Below are positions 48,981-61,800 of a stretch of DNA of 64,000 nucleotides, one piece after another. Made by a program: the position numbers and the translations under genes. The notes beneath the pieces were generated by a model. That model saw only the letters and a list, made by a program, of their open reading frames with translations. It was not told where the DNA came from and made no database searches. How positions within the stretch are numbered: the stretch's first letter is position 1; every line of letters starts with the position of its first letter. Source of the stretch: Pisaster brevispinus (taxonomy: Eukaryota > Echinodermata > Asteroidea > Forcipulatida > Asteriidae); contig JAMKCF010000069.1 of NCBI GenBank assembly GCA_023634235.1, forward strand, positions 372,001 through 436,000, read 5' to 3'.

Positions 48981-49860
48981 GCGATTTGACGGTGCAGCAT
49001 TCTAGACTAGACTTCCCTGAAGACCTTTTCTGTTAGGGGACATGGCCAAATCACAAAACCTGGGCAATTAGGAGCTTTCTAGCAAAAAGTTACGCCATCT
49101 TTGTTGCCCAAAATACCTCAATAATTCATGGAATAAAATGGTTGCGGCCTTCAAGTTCGAACCAGCACCGTCGGGAGAGGTGTCCGCAAAAAGTGATCGC
49201 CGAAAATCGCCATGTTACCGGGGGTCGAATTTTGGGAATATTTGACAGGTAGTACCCTGTCGCCATTTTGAATTTTGGGGTCGAAAACAAAAGTGCGATT
49301 TGACAGTGCAGCGTTCTAGACTAGACTTCCCTGAAGACCTTTTCTGTGTGGGGACATGGCCAACTCCCAAAACCTGGGCAATTAGGAGCTTTCTACCAAA
49401 ATGTGACGCCATCTTTGTTGCCCAAAAAAACTCAATAATTCATGGAATAAAATAGTTGCGGCCTTCAAGTTCGAACCAGCACCGTCGGGGGAGGTGTCCG
49501 CAAAAAGTGATCGCCGAAAATCGCCATGTTACCGGGGGTCGAATTTTGGGAATATTTGACAGGTAGTACCCTGTCGCCATTTTGAATTTTGGGGTCGAAA
49601 ACAAAAGTGCGATTTGACGGTGCAGCGTTCTAGACTAGACTTCCCTGAAGACCTTTTCTGTGTGGGGACATGGCCAAATCCCAAAACCTGGGCAATTAGG
49701 AGCTTTCTAGCAAAAAGTGACGCCATCTTTGTTGCCCCAAAAACCTCAATAATTCATGGAATAAAATGGTTGCGGCCTTCAAGTTCGAACCAGCACCGTC
49801 GGGGGAGTCGTCCGCAAAAAGTGATCGCCGAAAATCGCCATGTTACCGGGGGTCGAATTT

Positions 49861-52800
49861 TGGGAATATTTGACAGGTAGTACCCTGTCGCCATTTTGAT
49901 TTTTGGGGTCGAAAACAAAAGTGCGATTTGACGGTGCAGCGTTCTAGACTAGACTTCCCTGAAGACCTTTTCTGTGTGGGGACATGGCCAAATCCCAAAA
50001 CCTGGGCAATTAGGAGCTTTCTACCAAAAAGTGACGCCATCTTTGTTGCCCAAAAAAACTCAATAATTCATGGAATAAAATAGTTGCGGCCTTCAAGTTC
50101 GAACCAGCACCGTCGGGGGAGGTGTCCGCAAAAAGTGATCGCCGAAAATCGCCATGTTACCGGGGGTCGAATTTTGGGAATATTTGACAGGTAGTACCCT
50201 GTCGCCATTTTGAATTTTGGGGTCGAAAACAAAAGTGCGATTTGACGGTGCAGCGTTCTAGACTAGACTTCCCTGAAGACCTTTTCTGTGTGGGGACATG
50301 GCCAAATCCCAAAACCTGGGCAATTAGGAGCTTTCTACCAAAAGGTGACGCCATCTTTGTTGCCCAAAAAAATCAATAATTCATGGAATAAAATGGTTGC
50401 GGCCTTCAAATTCCAACCAGCACCGTCGGGGGAGGTGTCCGCGAAAAGTGATCGCCGAAAATCGCCATGTTACCGGGGGTCGAATTTTGGGAATATTTGA
50501 CAGGTAGTACCCTGTCGCCATTTTGATTTTTGGGGTCGAAAACAAAAGTGCGATTTGACGGTGCAGCGTTCTAGACTAGACTTCCCTGAAGACCTTTTCT
50601 GTGTGGGGACATGGCCAAATCCCAAAACCTGGGCAATTAGGAGCTTTCTACCAAAAGGTGACGCCATCTTTGTTGCCCAAAAAACCTCAATAATTCATGG
50701 AATAAAATAGTTGCGGCCTTCAAATTCCAACCAGCACCGTCGGGGGAGGTGTCCGCGAAAAGTGATCGCCGAAAATCGCCATGTTACCGGGGGTCGAATT
50801 TTGGGAATATTTGACACGTAGTACCCTGTCGCCATTTTGATTTTTGGGGTCGAAAACAAAAGTGCGATTTGACGGTGCAGCGTTCTAGACTAGACTTCCC
50901 TGAAGACCTTTTCTGTGTGGGGACATGGCCAAATCCCAAAACCTGGGCAATTAGGAGCTTTCTACCAAAAGGTGACGCCATCTTTGTTGCCCAAAAAACC
51001 TCAATAATTCATGGAATAAAATGGTTGCGGCCTTCAAATTCCAACCAGCACCGTCGGGGGAGGTGTCCGCGAAAAGTGATCGCCGAAAATCGCCATGTTA
51101 CCGGGGGTCGAATTTTGGGAATATTTGACACGTAGTACCCTGTCGCCATTTTGATTTTTGGGGTCGAAAACAAAAGTGCGATTTGACGGTGCAGCGTTCT
51201 AGACCAGACTTCCCTGAAGACCTTTTCTGTGTTGGGACATGGCCAAATCCCAAAACCTGGGCAATTAGGAGCTTTCTACCAAAAAGTGACGCCATCTTTG
51301 TTGCCCAAAAAACCTCAATAATTCATGGAATAAAATGGTTGCGGCCTTCAAATTCCAACCAGCACCGTCGGGGGAGGTGTCCGCAAAAAGTGATCGCCGA
51401 AAATCGCCATGTTACCGGGGGTCGAATTTTGGGAATATTTGACAGGTAGTACCCTGTCGCCATTTTGATTTTTGGGGTCGAAAACAAAAGTGCGATTTGA
51501 CGGTGCAGCGTTCTAGACTAGACTTCCCTGAAGACCTTTTCTGTGTGGGGACATGGCCAAATCCCAAAACCTGGGCAATTAGGAGCTTTCTAGCAAAAAG
51601 TGACGCCATCTTTGTTGCCCCAAAAACCTCAATAATTCATGGAATAAAATGGTTGCGGCCTTCAAGTTCGAACCAGCACCGTCGGGGGAGTCGTCCGCAA
51701 AAAGTGATCGCCGAAAATCGCCATGTTACCGGGGGTCGAACTTTGGGAATATTTGACAGGTAGTACCCTGTCGCCATTTTGATTTTTGGGGTCGAAAACA
51801 AAAGTGCGATTTGACGGTGCAGCGTTCTAGACTAGACTTCCCTGAAGACCTTTTCTGTGTGGGGACATGGCCAAATCCCAAAACCTGGGCAATTAGGAGC
51901 TTTCTACCAAAAAGTGACGCCATCTTTGTTGCCCAAAAAACCTCAATAATTCATGGAATAAAATGGTTGCGGCCTTCAAATTCCAACCAGCACCGTCGGG
52001 GGAGGTGTCCGCGAAAAGTGATCGCCGAAAATCGCCATGTTACCGGGGGTCGAATTTTGGGAATATTTGACAGGTAGTACCCTGTCGCCATTTTGATTTT
52101 TGGGGTCGAAAACAAAAGTGCGATTTGACGGTGCAGCGTTCTAGACTAGACTTCCCTGAAGACCTTTTCTGTGTGGGGACATGGCCAAATCCCAAAACCT
52201 GGGCAATTAGGAGCTTTCTACCAAAATGTGACGCCATCTTTGTTGCCCAAAAAACCTCAATAATTCATGGAATAAAATGGTTGCGGCCTTCAAATTCCAA
52301 CCAGCACCGTCGGGGGAGGTGTCCACGAAAAGTGATCGCCGAAAATCGCCATGTTACCGGGGGTCGAATTTTGGGAATATTTGACAGGTAGTACCCTGTC
52401 GCCATTTTGATTTTTGGGGTCGAAAACAAAAGTGCGATTTGACGGTGCAGCGTTCTAGACTAGACTTCCCTGAAGACCTTTTCTGTGTGGGGACATGGCC
52501 AAATCCCAAAACCTGGGCAATTAGGAGCTTTCTACCAAAATGTGACGCCATCTTTGTTGCCCCAAAAACCTCAATAATTCATGGAATAAAATGGTTGCGG
52601 CCTTCAAGTTCGAACCAGCACCGTCGGGGGAGTCGTCCGCAAAAAGTGATCGCCGAAAATCGCCATGTTACCGGGGGTCGAACTTTGGGAATATTTGACA
52701 GGTAGTACCCTGTCGCCATTTTGATTTTTGGGGTCGAAAACAAAAGTGCGATTTGACGGTGCAGCGTTCTAGACTAGACTTCCCTGAAGACCTTTTCTGT

Positions 52801-55800
52801 GTGGGGACATGGCCAAATCCCAAAACCTGGGCAATTAGGAGCTTTCTACCAAAATGTGACGCCATCTTTGTTGCCCAAAAAACCTCAATAATTCATGGAA
52901 TAAAATGGTTGCGGCCTTCAAATTCCAACCAGCACCGTCGGGGGAGGTGTCCGCGAAAAGTGATCGCCGAAAATCGCCATGTTACCGGGGGTCGAATTTT
53001 GGGAATATTTGACACGTAGTACCCTGTCGCCATTTTGATTTTTGGGGTCGAAAACAAAAGTGCGATTTGACGGTGCAGCGTTCTAGACTAGACTTCCCTG
53101 AAGACCTTTTCTGTGTGGGGACATGGCCAAATCCCAAAACCTGGGCAATTAGGAGCTTTCTACCAAAAAGTGACGCCATCTTTGTTGCCCCAAAAACCTC
53201 AATAATTCATGGAATAAAATGGTTGCGGCCTTCAAATTCCAACCAGCACCGTCGGGGGAGGTGTCCACGAAAAGTGATCGCCGAAAATCGCCATGTTACC
53301 GGGGGTCGAATTTTGGGAATATTTGACAGGTAGTACCCTGTCGCCATTTTGATTTTTGGGGTCGAAAACAAAAGTGCGATTTGACGGTGCAGCGTTCTAG
53401 ACTAGACTTCCCTGAAGACCTTTTCTGTGTGGGGACATGGCCAAATCCCAAAACCTGGGCAATTAGGAGCTTTCTACCAAAAAGTGACGCCATCTTTGTT
53501 GCCCAAAAAACCTCAATAATTCATGGAATAAAATGGTTGCGGCCTTCAAATTCCAACCAGCACCGTCGGGGGAGGTGTCCGCGAAAAGTGATCGCCGAAA
53601 ATCGCCATGTTACCGGGGGTCGAATTTTGGGAATATTTGACAGGTAGTACCCTGTCGCCATTTTGATTTTTGGGGTCGAAAACAAAAGTGCGATTTGACG
53701 GTGCAGCGTTCTAGACTAGACTTCCCTGAAGACCTTTTCTGTGTGGGGACATGGCCAAATCCCAAAACCTGGGCAATTAGGAGCTTTCTACCAAAATGTG
53801 ACGCCATCTTTGTTGCCCAAAAAACCTCAATAATTCATGGAATAAAATGGTTGCGGCCTTCAAATTCCAACCAGCACCGTCGGGGGAGGTGTCCGCGAAA
53901 AGTGATCGCCGAAAATCGCCATGTTACCGGGGGTCGAATTTTGGGAATATTTGACACGTAGTACCCTGTCGCCATTTTGATTTTTGGGGTCGAAAACAAA
54001 AGTGCGATTTGACGGTGCAGCGTTCTAGACTAGACTTCCCTGAAGACCTTTTCTGTGTGGGGACATGGCCAAATCCCAAAACCTGGGCAATTAGGAGCTT
54101 TCTACCAAAAAGTGACGCCATCTTTGTTGCCCAAAAAACCTCAATAATTCATGGAATAAAATGGTTGCGGCCTTCAAATTCCAACCAGCACCGTCGGGGG
54201 AGGTGTCCGCGAAAAGTGATCGCCGAAAATCGCCATGTTACCGGGGGTCGAATTTTGGGAATATTTGACAGGTAGTACCCTGTCGCCATTTTGATTTTTG
54301 GGGTCGAAAACAAAAGTGCGATTTGACGGTGCAGCGTTCTAGACTAGACTTCCCTGAAGACCTTTTCTGTGTGGGGACATGGCCAAATCCCAAGACCTGG
54401 GCAATTAGGAGCTTTCTACCAAAAAGTGACGCCATCTTTGTTGTCCAAAAAACCTCAATAATTCATGGAATAAAATGGTTGCGGCCTTCAAATTCCAACC
54501 AGCACCGTCGGGGGAGGTGTCCGCAAAAAGTGATCGCCGAAAATCGCCATGTTACCGGGGGTCGAATTTTGGGAATATTTGACAGGTAGTACCCTGTCGC
54601 CATTTTGATTTTTGGGGTCGAAAACAAAAGTGCGATTTGACGGTGCAGCGTTCTAGACTAGACTTCCCTGAAGACCTTTTCTGTGTGGGGACATGGCCAA
54701 ATCCCAAAACCTGGGCAATTAGGAGCTTTCTACCAAAAAGTGACGCCATCTTTGTTGCCCAAAAAACCTCAATAATTCATGGAATAAAATGGTTGCGGCC
54801 TTCAAATTCCAACCAGCACCGTCGGGGGAGGTGTCCGCGAAAAGTGATCGCCGAAAATCGCCATGTTACCGGGGGTCGAATTTTGGGAATATTTGACAGG
54901 TAGTACCCTGTCGCCATTTTGATTTTGGGGTCGAAAACAAAAGTGCGATTTGACGGTGCAGCGTTCTAGACTAGACTTCCCTGAAAACCTTTTCTGTGTG
55001 GGGACATGGCCAAATCCCAAAACCTGGGCAATTAGGAGCTTTCTACCAAAAAGTGACGCCATCTTTGTTGCCCAAAAAACCTCAATAATTCATGGAATAA
55101 AATGGTTGCGGCCTTCAAATTCCAACCAGCACCGTCGGGGGAGGTGTCCGCGAAAAGTGATCGCCGAAAATCGCCATGTTACCGGGGGTCGAATTTTGGG
55201 AATATTTGACAGGTAGTACCCTGTCGCCATTTTGATTTTTGGGGTCGAAAACAAAAGTGCGATTTGACGGTGCAGCGTTCTAGACTAGACTTCCCTGAAG
55301 ACCTTTTCTGTGTGGGGACATGGCCAAATCCTAAAACCTGGGCAATTAGGAGCTTTCTACCAAAAAGTGACGCCATCTTTGTTGCCCAAAAAACCTCAAT
55401 AATTCATGGAATAAAATGGTTGCGGCCTTCAAATTCCAACCAGCACCGTCGGGGGAGGTGTCCGCGAAAAGTGATCGCCGAAAATCGCCATGTTACCGGG
55501 GGTCGAATTTTGGGAATATTTGACAGGTAGTACCCTGTCGCTATTTTGATTTTTGGGGTCGAAAACAAAAGTGCGATTTGACGGTGCAGCGTTCTAGACT
55601 AGACTTCCCTGAAGACCTTTTCTGTGTGGGGACATGGCCAAATCCCAAAACCTGGGCAATTAGGAGCTTTCTACCAAAAAGTGACGCCATCTTTGTTGCC
55701 CAAAAAACCTCAATAATTCATGGAATAAAATGGTTGCGGCCTTCAAATTCCAACCAGCACCGTCGGGGGTGGTGTCCGCGAAAAGTGATCGCCGAAAATC

Positions 55801-58800
55801 GCCATGTTACCGGGGGTCGAATTTGGGGAATATTTGACAGGTAGTACCCTGTCGCCATTTTGATTTTTGGGGTCGAAAACAAAAGTGCGATTTGACGGTG
55901 CAGCGTTCTAGACTAGACTTCCCTGAAGACCTTTTCTGTGTGGGGACATGGCCAAATCCCAAAACCTGGGCAATTAGGAGCTTTCTACCAAAAAGCGACG
56001 CCATCTTTGTTGCCCCAAAAACCTCAATAATTCATGGAATAAAATGGTTGCGGCCTTCAAATTCCAAACAGCACCGTCGGGGGAGGTGTCCGCGAAAAGT
56101 GATCGCCGAAAATCCCCATGTTATCGGGGGTCGAATTTTGGGAATATTTGACAGGTAGTACCCTGTCGCCATTTTGATTTTTGGGGTCGAAAACAAAAGT
56201 GCGATTTGACGGTGCAGCGTTCTAGACTAGACTTCCCTGAAGACCTTTTCTGTGTGGGGACATGGCCAAATCCCAAAACCTGGGCAATTAGGAGCTTTCT
56301 ACCAAAAAGTGACGCCATCTTTGTTGCCCAAAAAACCTCAATAATTCATGGAATAAAATGGTTGCGGCCTTCAAATTCCAACCAGCACCGTCGGGGGAGG
56401 TGTCCGCGAAAAGTGATCGCCGAAAATCGCCATGTTACCGGGGGTCGAATTTTGGGAATATTTGACAGGTAGTACCCTGTCGCCATTTTGATTTTTGGGG
56501 TCGAAAACAAAAGTGCGATTTGACGGTGCAGCGTTCTAGACTAGACTTCCCTGAAGACCTTTTCTGTGTGGGGACATGGCCAAATCCCAAAACCTGGGCA
56601 ATTAGGAGCTTTCTACCAAAAAGTGACGCCATCTTTGTTGCCCAAAAAACCTCAATAATTCATGGAATAAAATGGTTGCGGCCTTCAAATTCCAACCAAA
56701 ACATTCGGGGGAGGTGTCCGCGAAAAGTGATCGCCGAAAATCGCCATGTTACCGGGGGTCGAATTTTGGGAATATTTGACAGGTAGTACCCTGTCGCCAT
56801 TTTGATTTTTGGGGTCGAAAACAAAAGTGCGATTTGACGGTGCAGCGTTCTAGACTAGACTTCCCTGAAGACCTTTTCTGTGTGGGGACATGGCCAAATC
56901 CCAAAACCTGGGCAATTAGGAGCTTTCTAGCAAAAAGTGACGCCATCTTTGTTGCCCAAAAAACCTCAATAATTCATGGAATATAATGGTTGCGGCCTTC
57001 AAATTCCAACCAGCACCGTCGGGGGAGGTGTCCGCGAAAAGTGATCGCCGAAAATCGCCATGTTACCGGGGGTCGAATTTTGGGAATATTTGACAGGTAG
57101 TACCCTGTCGCCATTTTGATTTTTGGGGTCGAAAACAAAAGTGCGATTTGACGGTGCAGCGTTCTAGACTAGACTTCCCTGAAGACCTTTTCTGTGTGGG
57201 GACATGGCCAAATCCCAAAACCTGGGCAATTAGGAGCTTTCTACCAAAAAGTGACGCCATCTTTGTTGCCCAAAAAACCTCAATAATTCATGGAATAAAA
57301 TGGTTGCGGCCTTCAAATTCCAACCAGCACCGTCGGGGGAGGTGTCCGCGAAAAGTGATCGCCGGAAATCGCCATGTTACCGGGGGTCGAATTTTGGGAA
57401 TATTTGACAGGTAGTACCCTGTCGCCATTTTGATTTTTGGGGTCGAAAACAAAAGTGCGATTTGACGGTGCAGCGTTCTAGACTAGACTTCCCTGAAGAC
57501 CTTTTCTGTGTGGGGACATGGCCAAATCCCAAAACCTGGGCAATTAGGAGCTTTCTACCAAAAAGTGACGCCATCTTTGTTGCCCAAAAAACCTCAATAA
57601 TTCATGGAATAAAATGGTTGCGGCCTTCAAATTCCAACCAGCACCGTCGGGGGAGGTGTCCGCGAAAAGTGATCGCCGAAAATCGCCATGTTACCGGGGG
57701 TCGAATTTTGGGAATATTTGACAGGTAGTACCCTGTCGCCATTTTGATTTTTGGGGTCGAAAACAAAAGTGCGATTTGACGGTGCAGCGTTCTAGACTAG
57801 ACTTCCCTGAAGACCTTTTCTGTGTGGAGACATGGCCAAATCCCAAAACCTGGGCAATTAGGAGCTTTCTACCAAAAAGTGACGCCATCTTTGTTGCCCA
57901 AAAAACGTCAATAATTCATGGAATAAAATGGTTGCGGCCTTCAAATTCCAACCAGCACCGTCGGGGGAGGTGTCTGCGAAAAGTGATCGCCGAAAATCGC
58001 CATGTTACCGGGGGTCGAATTTTGGGAATATTTGACAGGTAGTACCCTGTCGCTATTTTGATTTTTGGGGTCGAAAACAAAAGTGCGATTTGACGGTGCA
58101 GCGTTCTAGACTAGACTTCCCTGAAGACCTTTTCTGTGTGGGGACATGGCCAAATCCCAAAACCTGGGCAATTAGGAGCTTTCTACCAAAAAGTGACGCC
58201 ATCTTTGTTGCCCAAAAAACCTCAATAATTCATGGAATAAAATGGTTGCGGCCTTCAAATTCCAACCAGCACCGTCGGGGGAGGTGTCCGCGAAAAGTGA
58301 TCGCCGAAAATCGCCATGTTACCGGGGGTCGAATTTTGGGAATATTTGACAGGTAGTACCCTGTCGCCATTTTGATTTTTGGGGTCGAAAACAAAAGTGC
58401 GATTTGACGGTGCAGCGTTCTAGACTAGACTTCCCAAAAGACCTTTTCTGTGTGGGGACATGGCCAAATCCCAAAACCTGGGCAATTAGGAGCTTTCTAC
58501 CAAAAAGTGACGCCATCTTTGTTGCCCAAAAAACCTCAATAATTCATGGAATAAAATGGTTGCGGCCTTCAAATTCCAACCAGCACCGTCGGGGGAGGTG
58601 TCCGCGAAAAGTGATCGCCGAAAATCGCCATGTTACCGGGGGTCGAATTTTGGGAATATTTGACAGGTAGTACCCTGTCGCCATTTTGATTTTTGGGGTC
58701 GAAAACAAAAATGCGATTTGACGGTGCAGCGTTCTAGACTAATCTTCCCTGAAGACCTTTTCTGTGTGGGGACATGGCCAAATCCCAAAACCTGGGCAAT

Positions 58801-61800
58801 TAGGAGCTTTCTACCAAAAAGTGACGCCATCTTTGTTGCCCAAAAAAACCTCAATAATTCATGGAATAAAATGGTTGCGGCCTTCAAATTCCAACCAGCA
58901 CCGTCGGGGGAGGTGTCCGCGAAAAGTGATTGCCGAAAATCGCCATGTTACCGGGGGTCGAATTTTGGGAATATTTGACAGTTAGTACCCTGTCGCCATT
59001 TTGATTTTTGGGGTCGAAAACAAAAGTGCGATTTGACGGTGCAGCGTTCTAGACTAGACTTCCCTGGAGACCTTTTCTGTGTGGGGACATGGCCAAATCC
59101 CAAAACCTGGGCAATTAGGAGCTTTCTACCAAAAAGTGACGCCATCTTTGTTGCCCAAAAAACCTCAATAATTCATGGAATAAAATGGTTGCGGCCTTCA
59201 AATTCCAACCAGCACCGTCGGGGGAGGTGTCCGCGAAAAGTGATCGCCGAAAATCGCCATGTTACCGGGGGTCGAATTTTGGGAATATTTGACATTGTCG
59301 CCATTTTGATTTTTGGGGTCGAAAACAAAAGTGCGATTTGACGGTGCAGCGTTCTAGACTAGACTTCCCTGAAGACCTTTTCTGTGTGGGGACGTGGCCA
59401 AATCCCAAAATCTGGGCAATTAGGAGCTTTCTACCAAAAAGTGACGCCATCTTTGTTGCCCAAAAAAACCTCAATAATTCATGGAATAAAATGGTTGCGG
59501 CCTTCAAATTCCAACCAGCACCGTCGGGGGAGGTGTCCGCGAAAAGTGATCGCCGAAAATCGCCATGTTACCGGGGGTCGAATTTTGGGAATATTTGACA
59601 GGTAGTACCCTGTCGCCATTTTGATTTTTGGGGTCGAAAACAAAAGTGCGATTTGACGGTGCAGCTTTCTAGACTAGACTTCCCTGAAGACCTTTTCTGT
59701 GTGGGGACATGGCCAAATCCCAAAACCTGGGCAATTAGGAGCTTTCCAGCAAAAAGTGACGCCATCTTTGTTGCCCAAAAAACCTCAATAATTCATGGAA
59801 TAAAATGGTTGCGGCCTTCAAATTCCAACCAGCACCGTCGGGGGAGGTGTCCGCGAAAAGTGATCGCCGAAAATCGCCATGTTACCGGGGGTCGAATTTT
59901 GGGAATATTTGACAGGTAGTACCCTGTCGCCATTTTGATTTTTGGGGTCGAAAACAAAAGTGCGATTTGACGGTGCAGCGTTCTAGACTAGACTTCCCTG
60001 AAGACCTTTTCTGTGTGGGGACATGGCCAAATCCCAAAACCTGGGCAATTAGGAGCTTTCTACCAAAAAGTGACGCCATCTTTGTTGCCCAAAAAACCTC
60101 AATAATTCATGGAATAAAATGGTTGCGGCCTTCAAATTCCAACCAGCACCGTCGGGGGAGGTGTCCGCGAAAAGTGATCGCCGAAAATCGCCATGTTACC
60201 GGGGGTCGAATTTTGGGAATATTTGACAGGTAGTACCCTGTCGCCATTTTGATTTTTGGGGTCGAAAACAAAAGTGCGATTTGACGGTGCAGCGTTCTAG
60301 ACTAGACTTCCCTGAAGACCTTTTCTGTGTGGGGACATGGCCAAATCCCAAAACCTGGGCAATTAGGAGCTTTCTACCAAAAAGTGAAGCCATCTTTGTT
60401 GCCCAAAAAACCTCAATAATTCATGGAATAAAATGGTTGCGGCCTTCAAATTCCAACCAGCACCGTCGGGGGAGGTGTCCGCGAAAAGTGATCGCCGAAA
60501 ATCGCCATGTTACCGGGGGTCGAATTTTGGGAATATTTGACAGGTAGTACCCTGTCGCCATTTTGATTTTTGGGGTCGAAAACAAAAGTGCGATTTGACG
60601 GTGCAGCGTTCTACACTAGACTTCCCTGAAGACCTTTTCTGTGTGGGGACATGGCCAAATCCCAAAACCTGGGCAATTAGGAGCTTTCTACCAAAAAGTG
60701 ACGCCATCTTTCTTGCCCAAAAAACCTCAATAATTCATGGAATAAAATGGTTGCGGCCTTCAAATTCCAACCAGCACCGTCGGGGGAGGTGTCCGCGAAA
60801 AGTGATCGCCGAAAATCGCCATGTTACCGGGAGTCGAATTTTGCGAATATTTGACAGGTAGTACCCTGTCGCCATTTTGATTTTTGGGGTCGAAAACAAA
60901 AGTGCGATTTGACGGTGCAGCGTTCTAGACTAGACTTCCCTGAAGACCTTTTCTGTGTGGGGACATGGCCAAATCCCAAAACCTGGGCAATTAGGAGCTT
61001 TCTACCAAAACGTGACGCCATCTTTGTTGCCCAAAAAACCTCAATAATTCATGGAATAAAATGGTTGCGGCCTTCAAATTCCAACCAGCACCGTCGGGGG
61101 AGGTGTCCGCGAAAAGTGATCGCCGAAAATCGCCATGTTACCGGGGGTCGAATTTTGGGAATATTTGACACGTAGTACCCTGTCGCCATTTTGATTTTTG
61201 GGGTCGAAAACAAAAGTGCGATTTGACGGTGCAGCGTTCTAGACTAGACTTCCCTGAAGACCTTTTCTGTGTGGGGACATGGCCAAATCCCAAAACCTGG
61301 GCAATTAGGAGCTTTCTACCAAAAAGTGACGCCATCTTTCTTGCCCAAAAAAACTCAATAATTCATGGAATAAAATGGTTGCGGCCTTCAAAATACCAAC
61401 CAGCACCGTCGGGGGAGGTGTCCGCGAAAAGTGATCGCCGAAAATCGCCATGTTACCGGGGGTCGAATTTTGGGAATATTTGACAGGTAGTACCCTGTCG
61501 CCATTTTGATTTTTGGGGTCGAAAACAAAAGTGCGATTTGACGGTGCAGCGTTCTAGACTAGACTTCCCTGAAGACCTTTTCTGTGTGGGGACATGGCCA
61601 AATCCCAAAACCTGGGCAATTAGGAGCTTTCTACCAAAAAGTGACGCCATCTTTGTTGCCCAAAAAACCTCAATAATTCATGGAATAAAATGGTTGCGGC
61701 CTTCAAATTCCAACCAGCACCGTCGGGGGAGGTGTCCGCGAAAAGTGATCGCCGAAAATCGCCATGTTACCGGGGGTCGAATTTTGGGAATATTTGACAG

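Larger units (their letters stand above)
31320..49860. repeat. Array block 4: AGTGACG/CCAACTCCC sub-family with higher-order repeats
   Basis: Most monomers here have AGTGACG, CCAACTCCC, AAAAAAACTC, AAAATAGTTGCGG and CAAGTTCGAACC, interspersed with units carrying GAGTCGTCC and AAATCAC. The mix is ordered, forming the 2,199-bp and 4,077-bp higher-order repeats listed separately. Confidence 0.88.
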